Shown here in pieces: positions 34,822-44,652 of a stretch of DNA of 64,000 nt. Both the position numbers and the translations under genes were made by a program. The DNA lies in assembly GCF_004005845.1 (NCBI RefSeq), contig NZ_SADE01000002.1, forward strand, positions 806,421-870,420, given 5' to 3'. Under the pieces are notes generated by a model. The model made no database searches. It saw only the letters and a program-made list of their open reading frames with translations, and was not told where the DNA came from. The DNA is from Hwanghaeella grinnelliae (GTDB taxonomy: Bacteria > Pseudomonadota > Alphaproteobacteria > UBA8366 > Aestuariispiraceae). Every line of letters begins with the position of its first letter. Within the stretch, counting starts at the first letter, position 1.

Positions 34822-37800
34822 ATGGCCGCGGAAATCACACCCTTTCCGAAACCCGAACCACGCGCGGGTGCGCCCACACCTGAGCAGGTTCAACTGGACG
34901 CCCGCCGCGCCAAACGGGCGGCGATATGGATTGGGTCGGTTGCGGCGCTTTTGAGCGCCGGGTGGCTCGGACTCTGTGGATGGTATTTCCACGCCGTCGT
35001 CGGGTGGGCTTTGCTGCCAGCCCTGTTGCCGCATGAATTGGCCGGCATGTTCGCCGGTGTTTTCACCCCCTTGGCCTTCGTGTGGCTCGCGGCCCTGTTC
35101 TTCCGGCGCGGCCAGGACGTCCGGTATCATACCGATGTATTGCGCCGGCAATTGTCCTTGCTGGCCTATCCGGCGGAAGATGCCGAAGCGCGGATCGAAT
35201 TGGTGGCCGATTCGCTCCGCCGCCAGGCGAAAGAACTGGGCGCGGCGGGTGAAGAAACGGTGTCCGCCCTGACGGATCTATCCAACGGCTTGCAGGGGCA
35301 ATTGAAGGCACTGGAAGGGCGCACCAGCGACGCATCACGTGAAAGCGGCGCATTGCGGTCGATTCTGTCGGCTGAGGCCGAGAAGCTGGGTGAATTGATT
35401 GGCCGGCTGGAGGCGCAGCAAAAGACGATTACCGAATCGGTCGACCGTCAAACCACGACATTGGTCGACGCCCTGGATGCCGCGGCCGCGCGCGGGGACG
35501 GTGTTGCGGGCGCCTTGAAAGCGCAGGCCGAGGAAGTGACCGATGCCTCCGATCATGCCGCGCGCCGGGTTGAGGAAATCGGCGGCCGACTGGAATCCTA
35601 TCGGCAAGATTTGGACAAGGTGGCCGAACAGGCGGGCGAAAGGGCGGAAGCAATTGCCGCCATGCTGAAAGACAGCGGCGAGGATTTACGCCGCGCCGGC
35701 GACGAAGCATCGGACCAGATCACGTCCTTTTCCGACCAGGTCCGCAGCCGGGCACAGGACACGGTTCGTCTGGTGGAAGAAGCCTTCCAATCGCAGGTGG
35801 AGAGTTTCGAGGCTTTCGCATCCCGGACCGACAGTCGGCTCGCCGGTCTGTCCGCGCGGTTGCGGGACGGCACGGTCAAAGCATCGGAAGCCCTGTCCGA
35901 CGCATTCGACAAGCACGACCAACGGTTGGCGGCTTTTGACGGCAATACGGCGTCGCTCATTGCCAGCATCGGCGAGAAACTGGCGTCCCAGGCGGAAGAA
36001 CTGTCCGCCAGCTTGGAACAAAGCCTGGGCATGCAGGTGACGGCCTTTTCGGCCTTCGCGCGCCAGACCGAGGCAAAGGCCGCGGCGGCGGGTGAACAAT
36101 TGTCCGGCGCGGTCGATGCCTCCGCGGCGCGTTTGGCGGAAGCGGTGTCGATGCACGCAACGCGCATGCAGGACGCCGTCACCGAGAGCGAGGCGCGGCT
36201 GGGCGCAAGCGCGGATGCGGTCGATGGCGCGGTGACCGCGATCGTTAAACGATTGGAAACCGGCGTCCACGAACAGTCGGAAGCCTTCGACGGCTTTGCC
36301 TTGGCCGCCGCGGGCAAGACCGATGCCCTGGTCCGGGATATGGAGGAACGCACTGCCCTTACCGCGCGGTCCCTGCATGACAGCTTCGAGGCCGAACGAA
36401 ACGCCTTCCGCAAGTTCGGCGAGGAAACCTCGGACCGCGTGGCACAGATGACCGGGCTTTTGGAACGTCAGGGCAAAATTTTGACCGGCGCCGTGGTCGC
36501 TGCTCTTGGGCGGGTCGAAACCGAGCAAGGCGAGTTGTTGGATCAAACGCGTGGGCGTTTGGAAAAGATGGGTGACGAATTGGGCGAAAAAGCGGCCCGT
36601 TTCGCGGAATCCATGGGCAGTGACATCGACCGGACCGCCAAGTCCATGAATGCCAATGTCGACCGCAACGCGGAAATCGTTGAACGGATGCAATCGGCAT
36701 TGAAGCAGCAGGTTGAAATGCTGATGGATGCGGCCTCCCAGACCGAAAGCCAGACCGCGCAAATACTGAAGTCCGTTGCCTCGCAAAGCGAGGAATTGAA
36801 TGACGCGGCGACCCGGATTGCGACCCAGACAGGATTGGTCAGAAGCGCAGCCGACGCGCAAAGCCGCCAGCTTTTGACCGCCTCCGAATCCGCGACTGAG
36901 AAAATGGAAGCGATGGGCGCGGCGTTACGTGAACAATCCAACCTGATTGGAACAGCGACGGAAACCGCGGCGGAACGTGCCGATACGATGCGGGACTTGA
37001 TGCGCAAGCAGGCGGACGAAATGAGCACTGCCGCCGACCGTGCGGCCCAACAGGCGGCCGATATCGACGCCTTGCTTGCCGCCCGTATGAAAGAGATGCG
37101 GGATTCGCTTCAGGCCGGATCCGCGGAACTGGTCGATACCTTCGATCCCGCGGTCACGCAGGGGCGGGAAATGGCGGAGTTGCTGCGCAAGCAAAGTTCG
37201 GAACTGCGCGACGCAGCCGACTGGGTTCAGGATCGCACCGACAAGATCGGCGATTCCTTACAGAAACGCAGTGCCGATCTGCAGACCGCGTCGGACAAGG
37301 CCGCGTCATTGATCCAGGCAATGAACGAAACACTTCGCCAGAACGTGGCGGCGCTGAACGACGTTTCCGAAAAGGCCGGCACGGATATCATGAAGATCCG
37401 CGAATCCTTGCGCCAGGATGCGACTGCCCTGCAGACCTTGGCCGAGCAGATCGCGGTTAGCGCATCGAACACGGAAGCCAGCTTGGCCGGTCAAACGGCG
37501 ACGATGGCGGAAGCCTCCAAGATCGCCGAGGAACGGACCGAAGGTATCCGCTCGGTGCTGGAACGTCAGGTGGAAACCCTGTTGACGGCGGCGGATTCGA
37601 TCCAAACGCGGATTGGCGAGGCAGGGGATAACTTCCGTAAGGAAAGCGAAGAGTTCGGCACGGCCATGGATAAGGCGATGGACTTGTTCGGCGAGCTTTC
37701 CCAGAAGATGGGCAAGGAAGCGGAGCGCCTAACCTCCACATCGGTGAGTGCCGGTATGCAGATGGAAGACCATCGCACCGGCCTGGCCGGTCAAGCGGCC

Positions 37801-38625
37801 CAGATGACAGAAGCGGCATCCGCCGCGGCAACGGCCGCACGACTGTTGGGCGATGCCTTTGCGCAGCAGGAAGAGGGCGTCGTCAACGCGTCGGACCGTA
37901 TCGCCAAGCGGATCGAAACCCTGGTCACCTTGTTACGAACCCAGACAGGTGACCTGACGGCGGCCGGTGACCTTGCCAATTCGCAAATCCAAACCGTGGC
38001 AAAGTCCCTTAACACCGAAACGAAAACCTTGACCAAGGTCGCGGAGGAAACCCAACAGACGCTGACCGGGCTGAGCGAATCCGTTGAGACAGGCAGTAAG
38101 AAACTGATCCGTGCGGTGAGCACCGCCCGGGACGACGCGGGCGCCATCGGCGAAGACTTTTCGAAACAGGCCAAGGCCCTGGTCGACGCTTCCGAACAGG
38201 TCGGCAAACGCCATCTTGAAATCCGAGACCTGGACCATTCCTTGAAGCGGGACTTGTTCCTGAAATCCGCGCGTTTCATCGTCGAGGATTTAAATTCGAC
38301 CACCATCGATCTGACGCGGATCGTCGAAGGCGATGTCGCGGAAGCCGATTGGCGCCGCTATATCAAGGGCGACCGATCGATCTTCACTCGTGCGCTTCTA
38401 CGCGGGAAACCGACAGCGCTGATTCGGTCTATTTCCGAAAAGGTCAAACAGGACAAGGAGGCGCGGGACTATGTCACCCGCTATATCGAACAATTCGATC
38501 GCCTTCTCGACCAAGCCAAGGCGAACGATCCGGAGCATCTGCTGCAATCCACATTCATGACGGCGGATGTAGGCAAGCTCTATGTCCTGCTCTGCCATGC
38601 GACGGGTCGGGAGGACGTGCAATAA
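34822..38625 (+). CDS. giant membrane-anchored tandem-repeat coiled-coil protein
   Basis: A 1267-residue protein I cannot assign to a named family. Residues about 33-55 and 70-95 are two membrane helices (ending [17 protein letters not shown]); everything after is predicted alpha-helical. Residues about 294-613 are eight 40-residue units ending in patterns like FEAFA, with Thr at position 3 and Arg/Lys at 6. Residues 627-1137 are twenty 25-residue units with pattern LRxQxxxLxxAAD, with an 11-residue insert after unit 5. Residues 1138-1267 form a different, probably globular domain ([37 protein letters not shown]). Cysteine is almost absent. If fully helical, the rod would exceed 100 nm. Gene 38658-40070 faces it tail to tail. 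A structural, cytoskeletal or polarity role is possible, but this is inference. Confidence 0.88.
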   Translation: MAAEITPFPKPEPRAGAPTPEQVQLDARRAKRAAIWIGSVAALLSAGWLGLCGWYFHAVVGWALLPALLPHELAGMFAGVFTPLAFVWLAALFFRRGQDVRYHTDVLRRQLSLLAYPAEDAEARIELVADSLRRQAKELGAAGEETVSALTDLSNGLQGQLKALEGRTSDASRESGALRSILSAEAEKLGELIGRLEAQQKTITESVDRQTTTLVDALDAAAARGDGVAGALKAQAEEVTDASDHAARRVEEIGGRLESYRQDLDKVAEQAGERAEAIAAMLKDSGEDLRRAGDEASDQITSFSDQVRSRAQDTVRLVEEAFQSQVESFEAFASRTDSRLAGLSARLRDGTVKASEALSDAFDKHDQRLAAFDGNTASLIASIGEKLASQAEELSASLEQSLGMQVTAFSAFARQTEAKAAAAGEQLSGAVDASAARLAEAVSMHATRMQDAVTESEARLGASADAVDGAVTAIVKRLETGVHEQSEAFDGFALAAAGKTDALVRDMEERTALTARSLHDSFEAERNAFRKFGEETSDRVAQMTGLLERQGKILTGAVVAALGRVETEQGELLDQTRGRLEKMGDELGEKAARFAESMGSDIDRTAKSMNANVDRNAEIVERMQSALKQQVEMLMDAASQTESQTAQILKSVASQSEELNDAATRIATQTGLVRSAADAQSRQLLTASESATEKMEAMGAALREQSNLIGTATETAAERADTMRDLMRKQADEMSTAADRAAQQAADIDALLAARMKEMRDSLQAGSAELVDTFDPAVTQGREMAELLRKQSSELRDAADWVQDRTDKIGDSLQKRSADLQTASDKAASLIQAMNETLRQNVAALNDVSEKAGTDIMKIRESLRQDATALQTLAEQIAVSASNTEASLAGQTATMAEASKIAEERTEGIRSVLERQVETLLTAADSIQTRIGEAGDNFRKESEEFGTAMDKAMDLFGELSQKMGKEAERLTSTSVSAGMQMEDHRTGLAGQAAQMTEAASAAATAARLLGDAFAQQEEGVVNASDRIAKRIETLVTLLRTQTGDLTAAGDLANSQIQTVAKSLNTETKTLTKVAEETQQTLTGLSESVETGSKKLIRAVSTARDDAGAIGEDFSKQAKALVDASEQVGKRHLEIRDLDHSLKRDLFLKSARFIVEDLNSTTIDLTRIVEGDVAEADWRRYIKGDRSIFTRALLRGKPTALIRSISEKVKQDKEARDYVTRYIEQFDRLLDQAKANDPEHLLQSTFMTADVGKLYVLLCHATGREDVQ
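35701..36660 (+). repeat. eight 40-codon repeats inside the coiled-coil gene
   Basis: Units of exactly 120 bases run from 35701 to 36660. Several end in an aromatic pair three residues apart: FEAFA at 35806, LAAFD at 35926, FSAFA at 36046, FDGFA at 36286 and FRKFG at 36406. Most units begin xxTxxR/K. A 40-residue period equals three hendecads plus one heptad, compatible with a nearly straight coiled coil. Confidence 0.75.
36700..38232 (+). repeat. twenty 25-codon repeats inside the coiled-coil gene
   Basis: Units of exactly 75 bases begin at 36700; units 1-5 end at 37074, an 11-codon insert covers 37075-37107, and units 6-20 run 37108-38232. Unit starts include LKQQ, VASQ, ADAQ, LREQ, MRKQ, then LQAG, LRKQ, LQKR, LRQN, LRQD, LAGQ, LERQ, FRKE, MGKE, LAGQ, FAQQ, LRTQ, LNTE, VETG and FSKQ. 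Positions 1, 4, 8 and 11-12 are best conserved. 25 residues equals 7+7+11, and the 11-residue insert keeps the coil in phase. Confidence 0.85.
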
Positions 38626-38657
38626 TAGGCGCCAACAAGCGAGAGCGACGGCGAGAA

Positions 38658-40070
38658 TCAGTATTCCAACATTGTCCCGGAAAGCGCGGCACGGCCGCGC
38701 CGGCGCAATAGATCGGCTTCATCGGAATTTGCGACCAGCTCCAGCAACCGGACCACCACGGCGAGATTCGCGAAAGCCGGTTGGTGCTGGCTTTTTTCCA
38801 AGTGCGATAATTCCTCTACCAAGGAAACGCTGTAGTCGTTTAACAGTTTCCGGATGTCGTCCAACTCGTTCTGACATGCAGCCCGGATTCCCAACTGGTC
38901 CGAAATTCGGTATAGCGCCGACAGGGCTGCGGCGCGGTCTTCTGCCGCCTCGAAGGCTTCTTCATTGGGCCATTCGACCAGTTTTTCCATTTTTCCGGCG
39001 CGCTTCTTCACCAAGGCGCCCACGATCACCTTCTCAGCCTTGGCCATGATGCGTGCCTGCATGGTTTCCGCCACGGTGTTCCGACCCGCATACATGCGCT
39101 GTCCCCATTCACCATCGCGACGGATGCCGATATCGGTTGTGATACCTTTGAACGCGGCGGCGAAACGGGCGGCCTTGCGAACGATTTCTTCCTCGCTCGC
39201 TTCAAAATCGCGTGCAACCTCAACGGCGGCCTTCGCATCTTTTTCCAAGGCATCGATCACGATTTCCCCGGCGATGCTCAAGTCGGTCCGGCGGATCATC
39301 GCATCGTCACCCTTGCGCGAAAGGGATCGGAAAACGCGCAGGATAGGGAAGGGCTGCATCAGTCGCCCGATAACGATCAGAAGAAGATAAATCTCCATGC
39401 CCGGCCGCTCGGACCCAATATCTGTGTAATGTTGCAGGATCGTGGAAACGCTCTTACCTGTCAGAACAGCTATCGGCTTGTCCGGCAGCTGTTTTTTCAA
39501 GGCTTCGACATGATCGGCGATCGACAAAATCGCACGCATTTCCTTTATGTCCTCGACCACGGTCGTGCCGCCCATCCGTTTGGCCAATGCCTCATGGGCG
39601 TCGGCGTCGCCTTCGGTCGGGTCAAGGGCTTCGCCGAGTGCTGCGGCGGCCTGTGCCCAGATCGCGCTGGCGGTTTCCGCGACGGCGGCTTCGTCGCCGG
39701 CCTTTTGTGCGGCGACGAAACGGTCCGCTAGCGGCGGGAAGCTGTCCGCCATGAGTTCTTCGCTGATCAATCGCCAGAACGGAAAGATGTTCTTGCGATG
39801 GATGAAGCCGGTTCGCTTGAAGCCCACATCCTCGTTCGTGAATATGTCTTCAAAGGGGACGCAGAGGATTCTTTGCGGGGTGTAGACTCGCGGGGCACGG
39901 ACGGCGGCTAGATAAGGCCGCATCAGGGATATGATCGCTTGATGCGGCAGACCGAACCGGTTCTCGTTCCGATCCAATTCGATCCTCGCGCCAAGTTTCT
40001 TCAACTGCTCGTCGGGCAGGTTCTCGAACAGCGACATCAATTGTTTTTTGGCTTGATCCGCGTCTGTCAT
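38658..40070 (-). CDS. conserved-looking cytoplasmic protein of unknown function
   Basis: A 470-residue, mostly helical soluble protein with no signal peptide. I recognise no family. Recognisable stretches are APRVYTPQRILCVPFEDIF, a conserved-looking FKRTGFIHRKNIFPFWRLI, and a helical C-terminal half rich in Ala/Glu/Lys. Its start overlaps the stop of the upstream gene by 4 bases (40067-40070), so the two are translationally coupled. It ends 32 bases from the end of the giant coiled-coil gene, in convergent orientation. The shared locus suggests, but does not show, a common process. Confidence 0.72.
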   Translation of the reverse strand: MTDADQAKKQLMSLFENLPDEQLKKLGARIELDRNENRFGLPHQAIISLMRPYLAAVRAPRVYTPQRILCVPFEDIFTNEDVGFKRTGFIHRKNIFPFWRLISEELMADSFPPLADRFVAAQKAGDEAAVAETASAIWAQAAAALGEALDPTEGDADAHEALAKRMGGTTVVEDIKEMRAILSIADHVEALKKQLPDKPIAVLTGKSVSTILQHYTDIGSERPGMEIYLLLIVIGRLMQPFPILRVFRSLSRKGDDAMIRRTDLSIAGEIVIDALEKDAKAAVEVARDFEASEEEIVRKAARFAAAFKGITTDIGIRRDGEWGQRMYAGRNTVAETMQARIMAKAEKVIVGALVKKRAGKMEKLVEWPNEEAFEAAEDRAAALSALYRISDQLGIRAACQNELDDIRKLLNDYSVSLVEELSHLEKSQHQPAFANLAVVVRLLELVANSDEADLLRRRGRAALSGTMLEY

Positions 40071-41176
40071 GCGGGCTCAACCTTGAAGCGGCCGACCTTT
40101 TCCCTGATGTCCTGATCGGTGGCCATCATCTCCGTTGCCGTGACAATGTCTTTCCAGCGGTCCTGGTTTTCGCGGATGGAATTCCAGAAATCTTGATTCC
40201 GGTCGGCGGATTTACGCGGCAGAATGGGCAAGTACAGGGCGAAAAGCCCGACCAACTCCCGCTGGTCGACACGCTCCAGCCGGCTTGTGGCGTCCCATTT
40301 TTCGATCAGTCTCTGCCAACCGTCGAGAATATTGGACACTGTTTCGACCTCATTCGTCAGCGCCGCCCAGGTGGTGTCCCAGTTCTTGATGCTGTCGAGA
40401 ATCGCAGCCTGATATTCGGCGGCACGGGCGACCCGCTCCTTGGCCGTCGAAGCGGTTTTCCGGGCGGCGACTGCAATGCGCTGCGCCATTTCCGCGGGGC
40501 CTACTGGTTCCGGGATCAGCCAATCCATCAACTCGGCAGCGAATCGCTCCATATCGGCCATGGTCGTGGTATAGGGACCCGGTAGTTCCAGTGCTGGGGA
40601 TCCCAGGGGCAGGATGACGTGCGCCCATTGCCGGATGCGTGACAGGATCGCGTCGATGGGGCTCTCAAGTGTTGCGGCATGCGGTTCCAGTGCTGCGGCG
40701 GCGCGCGCCCTCAAATCTTCTAGATTCAATTTCTCGAAATCGACACGTTCCGCACCCAGCGCGGTGAGCAAGTCGTTTACCAGCAAACCTTCCAAGGCAA
40801 TGGTGGCGCGTTTGTCGGCTTCTCTTCGTTCACGGGCCCGGCGCAGCAGGCGCGACCCGCCCAGGGCCGTCATCCCGACGGCAAGGCTTGCCTGTTCGAC
40901 GGTGGCGGGCGTGATTGCCGACAGTTCGGAAAGCTCTTCCATCAGGGCGCGGTCGAAAACGGTCATGGAAAGCGTTGCGCCGATTTTGCCCTGGGGAATG
41001 ACGCAGGTCTTCAGCCCGCCGGCGAGCCCCGGCACAAGAAATTCTATCGCGCCGTCGGCGCCATGCCGCATGCGTGTGAAGAAAAGCAACCGCGTGGTGA
41101 ACGGCACGGCGACACCGCGTTGCGAAAAATCCGACGGCAAGAGCGTACTGCCTTGACCGCGTCCGGTACCGGTCAT
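40067..41176 (-). CDS. conserved-looking protein of unknown function, coupled to the 470-residue protein
   Basis: A 369-residue protein counted from the ATG at 41176; an upstream ATG at 41230 would add 18 residues without a better ribosome site. The N-terminal ~75 residues are beta-like and Gly-rich (VPFTTRLLFFTRMRHG, FLVPGLAGGLKTCVIPQGK); the rest is helical, ending KVGRFKVEPA. No signal peptide, membrane span or known catalytic motif is evident. It is the first gene of a two-gene unit with 38658-40070. Function unknown. Confidence 0.7.
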   Translation of the reverse strand: MTGTGRGQGSTLLPSDFSQRGVAVPFTTRLLFFTRMRHGADGAIEFLVPGLAGGLKTCVIPQGKIGATLSMTVFDRALMEELSELSAITPATVEQASLAVGMTALGGSRLLRRARERREADKRATIALEGLLVNDLLTALGAERVDFEKLNLEDLRARAAAALEPHAATLESPIDAILSRIRQWAHVILPLGSPALELPGPYTTTMADMERFAAELMDWLIPEPVGPAEMAQRIAVAARKTASTAKERVARAAEYQAAILDSIKNWDTTWAALTNEVETVSNILDGWQRLIEKWDATSRLERVDQRELVGLFALYLPILPRKSADRNQDFWNSIRENQDRWKDIVTATEMMATDQDIREKVGRFKVEPA

Positions 41177-41419
41177 CTTGAAATATACCCCAAAACCCGC
41201 CTCGACGCCGTGCGAAAGGCGGTGAAACAATCCCCACGGTAAATACAGCCATTATATTGGTGATTCGTCGAGACTTTCTGACAAGGGAACTCTAATGCAA
41301 GGAGTCGTCCTCAATCAGCCGGACTGCGCCGAACTAGCCATTTCTAGGGGCAAAGCATAGAGTTTCCAAGGGGATGGTTAAAGCGGTTCGGGTGCATCGC
41401 GGCACTGTCGGTCGGAAGG

Positions 41420-41956
41420 ATGATAGGCTTGGCTGAAGTTTCGTTGGACGAGGTAGTGCTGCGCAGCGCCGAGCCGAGTGAATCCGCGGCCCTGAAGGCG
41501 ATGGGGGAGGCGCTTCTTGCCGAGACCCCCTTCTTTCATCGCTTGCCTGCAGAACGCGCCGCGTCCGTGGGGGAAATGGAACATGTGATACACTCGGTTC
41601 TGGCTGCCCCCGGATGTGCCTTGATCAATGCCTGGCACGGGGATCGCCCGGTCGGGGAATGTCTGCTTGTGGGCGGACAGCTCAACCGAATCCGGCATAC
41701 TGCCACGGTTGGGATCGGCGTATTGCAGGCCTATCAGGGAATTGGGATCGGCCAGGCTTTGATGCGTGATGCAGTGGCGCGGGCCCGGTCGGCAGGTATT
41801 GTCCGCCTTGAATTGACCGTCATGGTGCCCAATGTGCGAGCAATCGAATTCTATGAACGCTTTGGGTTCGAAGTTGAGGGGCGGAAACGCGCCTCGGTGA
41901 TGATTGACGGAGAACCGGTGGATGAGTTGTTGATGGCGACGATTCTGGCCCCATAG
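41420..41956 (+). CDS. GNAT family acetyltransferase
   Basis: A 178-residue GNAT fold protein. The acetyl-CoA-binding region is VGIGVLQAYQGIGIGQALM (motif A, Q-x-x-G-I-G), followed by LELTVMVPNVRAIEFYERFG, a common motif B. GGAAGG lies directly against the ATG at 41420, while the TTG at 41429 has better spacing, so translation may start three codons later. The substrate is unknown. It is the first of several plus-strand genes before meaB but is separated by 93 bases. Confidence 0.83.
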   Translation: MIGLAEVSLDEVVLRSAEPSESAALKAMGEALLAETPFFHRLPAERAASVGEMEHVIHSVLAAPGCALINAWHGDRPVGECLLVGGQLNRIRHTATVGIGVLQAYQGIGIGQALMRDAVARARSAGIVRLELTVMVPNVRAIEFYERFGFEVEGRKRASVMIDGEPVDELLMATILAP

Positions 41957-42049
41957 TTGCTTATAAGAAATACTACGATGCCGCCGGGTACGGCCGATCG
42001 CGCGATCATGGCGATTCACCCCGGTGCGAAGATGCGGTAAGGTGGCTCG

Positions 42050-42520
42050 ATGTTCGGCAAAATCGTCAAATCCGTTTTCCTCAACAAGGAAGCGCGCGAC
42101 GCGATGGATAAGCGTGACGAGGTTCTGCGACGGAAGGCTGAGGCCGAATTGCCGCCGGAACCGGAAAGCTTGGCCGACGCGGCCTTGAACGCGGGACGCG
42201 AAGCAGAACTGGACGACATGTTGCGGGGCAACGCGAATGCGACCGATCTGGACCGGGAGACGATCCGGGAAGCGATTGAGTCAGCCCATCGTGAGCTGAT
42301 CGAAAGCGGCGACCTTCCCGGCAAGACGAACGACGCGCCCCAGCTTTCGGCAATACCCCAGCGTTCCGCTCCGCCGGCTAAGGAGCATGACGATCTTGTC
42401 CGGTCTGCGATGCTGATCTACCGGCAGAAGCAAAAAGTTCTGGATGATTTGGACCCGGCGTCTAAAAAGAAGCTCCAGATGATGGCCAAAACGGTCTTTG
42501 GCAGCCAAATCAAGAAATGA
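42050..42520 (+). CDS. hypothetical protein coupled to meaB
   Basis: A 156-residue, highly charged and mostly helical protein without signal peptide or membrane span. The middle (about 95-110) is Pro/Ala-rich and probably disordered; the C-terminus is basic (KKKLQMMAKTVFGSQIKK). I do not recognise it. Its stop overlaps the meaB start by 4 bases (ATGA), so it is co-translated with the GTPase and could assist the same mutase system. Confidence 0.7.
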   Translation: MFGKIVKSVFLNKEARDAMDKRDEVLRRKAEAELPPEPESLADAALNAGREAELDDMLRGNANATDLDRETIREAIESAHRELIESGDLPGKTNDAPQLSAIPQRSAPPAKEHDDLVRSAMLIYRQKQKVLDDLDPASKKKLQMMAKTVFGSQIKK

Positions 42521-43506
42521 CGCAGCAAGAAGTTAATGTAACCGCGCTTGCCGATGGCGTGGCGGCGGGTGACCGCCGCAGTTTGGCGCGCGCCATAACG
42601 CTGGTCGAATCGACCCGGGCCGACCACCGCGCGGCGGCTGAGGCATTGCTCGAACGGTTGATGCCGTCGACCGGAAATGCCATCCGTGTCGGGATCTCGG
42701 GCGTGCCGGGGGTCGGGAAATCCACGTTCATCGAAAATTTTGGCAAGCAGGTGACCGAAAAAGGTCACAAGCTGGCCGTATTGGCGGTCGATCCTTCTTC
42801 GAAGCGCAGCGGCGGTTCCATCCTGGGCGATAAAACGCGGATGGAGGAGCTTTCGCGCAACCGGTCTGCATTTATCAGGCCGTCCCCTGCCGGCGTGACC
42901 TTGGGGGGCGTCGCGCGCCGGACCCGCGAAGCCATGCTGGTCTGCGAGGCTGCCGGTTTCGACGTAATCCTGGTGGAAACCGTCGGTGTCGGTCAGTCGG
43001 AGACAGCGGTCGCGGAAATGACGGATATGTTCCTGCTGTTGCTGTTGCCGGGCGGTGGGGATGAACTGCAGGGATTGAAGAAGGGCATTGTCGAATTGGC
43101 CGACATGATTTTGGTGAATAAGGCGGATGGCGCCCTGATCGAAACCGCCAAACGGTCGGTTGCTGAATATACCAGCGCATTGCGTATGCTACGTCCCGCG
43201 TCGCCCAATTGGACCGTCCCGGTACTCCCATGCTCCGCCCATACGGGCGACGGCATTGGCGAAGCCTGGCAGAAGATCGAAGCATTCCGTGACGCGCTGG
43301 GGAACAGTGGGGAAATTGCAAGGCGCCGATCGGCCCAGGCACTCGACTGGTTATGGACGGAGGTAGGCGAAGGCCTGATCGCAGCTTTGAAGGCGCATCC
43401 CGACATCGTCGCCGACTTGCCGGAGGTGGAGCGGAAAGTGGCGGACGGCGTCTTGCCGCCAACCATCGCCGCGCGGCGGTTGATCAGCCTGTTCGCGCGG
43501 GCTTAG
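42517..43506 (+). CDS. meaB: methylmalonyl-CoA mutase-associated GTPase MeaB
   Basis: A 329-residue G3E GTPase that guards B12-dependent acyl-CoA mutases, editing cofactor loading and protecting against inactivation. The Walker A GVPGVGKSTFIE, the conserved VLAVDPSSKRSGGSILGDKT, the Walker B-type VILVETVGVGQSE and the base-specificity motif VNKADG are intact. No mutase gene is in the window. The last 23 bases overlap the 3' end of pip on the other strand. Confidence 0.94.
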   Translation: MTQQEVNVTALADGVAAGDRRSLARAITLVESTRADHRAAAEALLERLMPSTGNAIRVGISGVPGVGKSTFIENFGKQVTEKGHKLAVLAVDPSSKRSGGSILGDKTRMEELSRNRSAFIRPSPAGVTLGGVARRTREAMLVCEAAGFDVILVETVGVGQSETAVAEMTDMFLLLLLPGGGDELQGLKKGIVELADMILVNKADGALIETAKRSVAEYTSALRMLRPASPNWTVPVLPCSAHTGDGIGEAWQKIEAFRDALGNSGEIARRRSAQALDWLWTEVGEGLIAALKAHPDIVADLPEVERKVADGVLPPTIAARRLISLFARA

Positions 43507-44470
43507 AAGATTTCGGAACCGATAGTCGATTCTTGAACCTCTCCGTCGCGGTGACCAGTGCCCGCATGGTGCCGTCTTCCGCTGCGGAATGACCGGCATC
43601 AGGCACGATGATCAATTCCGCTTCGGGCCAGGCTTTCGACAATTCCCAGGCGGAGGACGGCGGACAGACCACATCATACCGGCCCTGCACGATGATGCCG
43701 GGCAAACCGCGCAGGCGCGACGCTTCTTCAAGCAACTGACCTTCCCGAAGGAACAAATTGTTGACGAAGTAATGTGCCTCCAGGCGCGACAAGGCTAGGG
43801 AGGTTTCCGGGCTGCTCATTGCCTCAATCGTAGAGGGGCTTGGTATCAGTGTTGAGCAACTGGCTTCGTACCGGCTCCAGGCCGCGGCCGCGGGCATATG
43901 CACGGCAGGGTCGGGGTCGCATAACCGCCGATAATAAGCATTTAACGGATCGACCCGCTCGGCGGTGGTCAAATGGGCCATGAAATCATCCCAGGCCGCC
44001 GGGAAGAACTGGCGCATTCCGTTCATGAACCAGTCGACTTCCTGTTTTCGGCACAGGAAAATACCGCGCAGGATCAAGCCCGAGCAGGAAGCCGGATGTG
44101 CTTCCGCATAGGCCAACGCCAAGCTCGATCCCCAGGATCCGCCGAAGAGCAGCCATTGATCGACCTCCAGGAAAATGCGCAGCGCTTCCAGATCGCCGAT
44201 CAGGCTTTGCGTATCGTTATCCTGGATTTCCGCATAGGGTTTGGATCTGCCGGCGCCCCGTTGGTCTACCAGGACGATCCGATAGAATGCTGGGTCGAAA
44301 AACCGTCGATGCCCGGGTGAAAAGCCCGCGCCGGGTCCGCCGTGAAGAAACAGCACCGGGACACCATCCGGATTTCCGCATTCCTCCCAGTAGATGCTGT
44401 GCGGCTGGGTGACCTGTAGATGGCCCGACTCGTGTGGCTCGATGACGGGATAAAGTTCAGTGCGGGGCAT
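43484..44470 (-). CDS. pip: proline iminopeptidase
   Basis: A 328-residue alpha/beta hydrolase of peptidase family S33 that removes N-terminal proline. The oxyanion region FLHGGPGAG, nucleophile elbow GGSWGSSLALAYAE, the acid in QGRYDVVCPP and the histidine in PDAGHSAAE are all present, and IYWEECGNPDG is typical. The ATG at 44470 gives standard length. It is convergent with meaB and overlaps its end by 23 bases. Confidence 0.93.
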   Translation of the reverse strand: MPRTELYPVIEPHESGHLQVTQPHSIYWEECGNPDGVPVLFLHGGPGAGFSPGHRRFFDPAFYRIVLVDQRGAGRSKPYAEIQDNDTQSLIGDLEALRIFLEVDQWLLFGGSWGSSLALAYAEAHPASCSGLILRGIFLCRKQEVDWFMNGMRQFFPAAWDDFMAHLTTAERVDPLNAYYRRLCDPDPAVHMPAAAAWSRYEASCSTLIPSPSTIEAMSSPETSLALSRLEAHYFVNNLFLREGQLLEEASRLRGLPGIIVQGRYDVVCPPSSAWELSKAWPEAELIIVPDAGHSAAEDGTMRALVTATERFKNRLSVPKSSKPARTG

Positions 44471-44652
44471 GGGGTGTTCCGGAACCGTGAGAATGCCTGC
44501 GGAATATAGCGGGTAGTCCGGCAGCCTATCCACTTATAATCTTGAATTTCCGAATCAATTTCGGGGAAACGGTGGATAGAGTGACGAAACCCATGACCGA
44601 TCGATTGAGCTGTCGCATTTGCCGCCGAAAGAACAGCCGGCATAGCGTTCGG

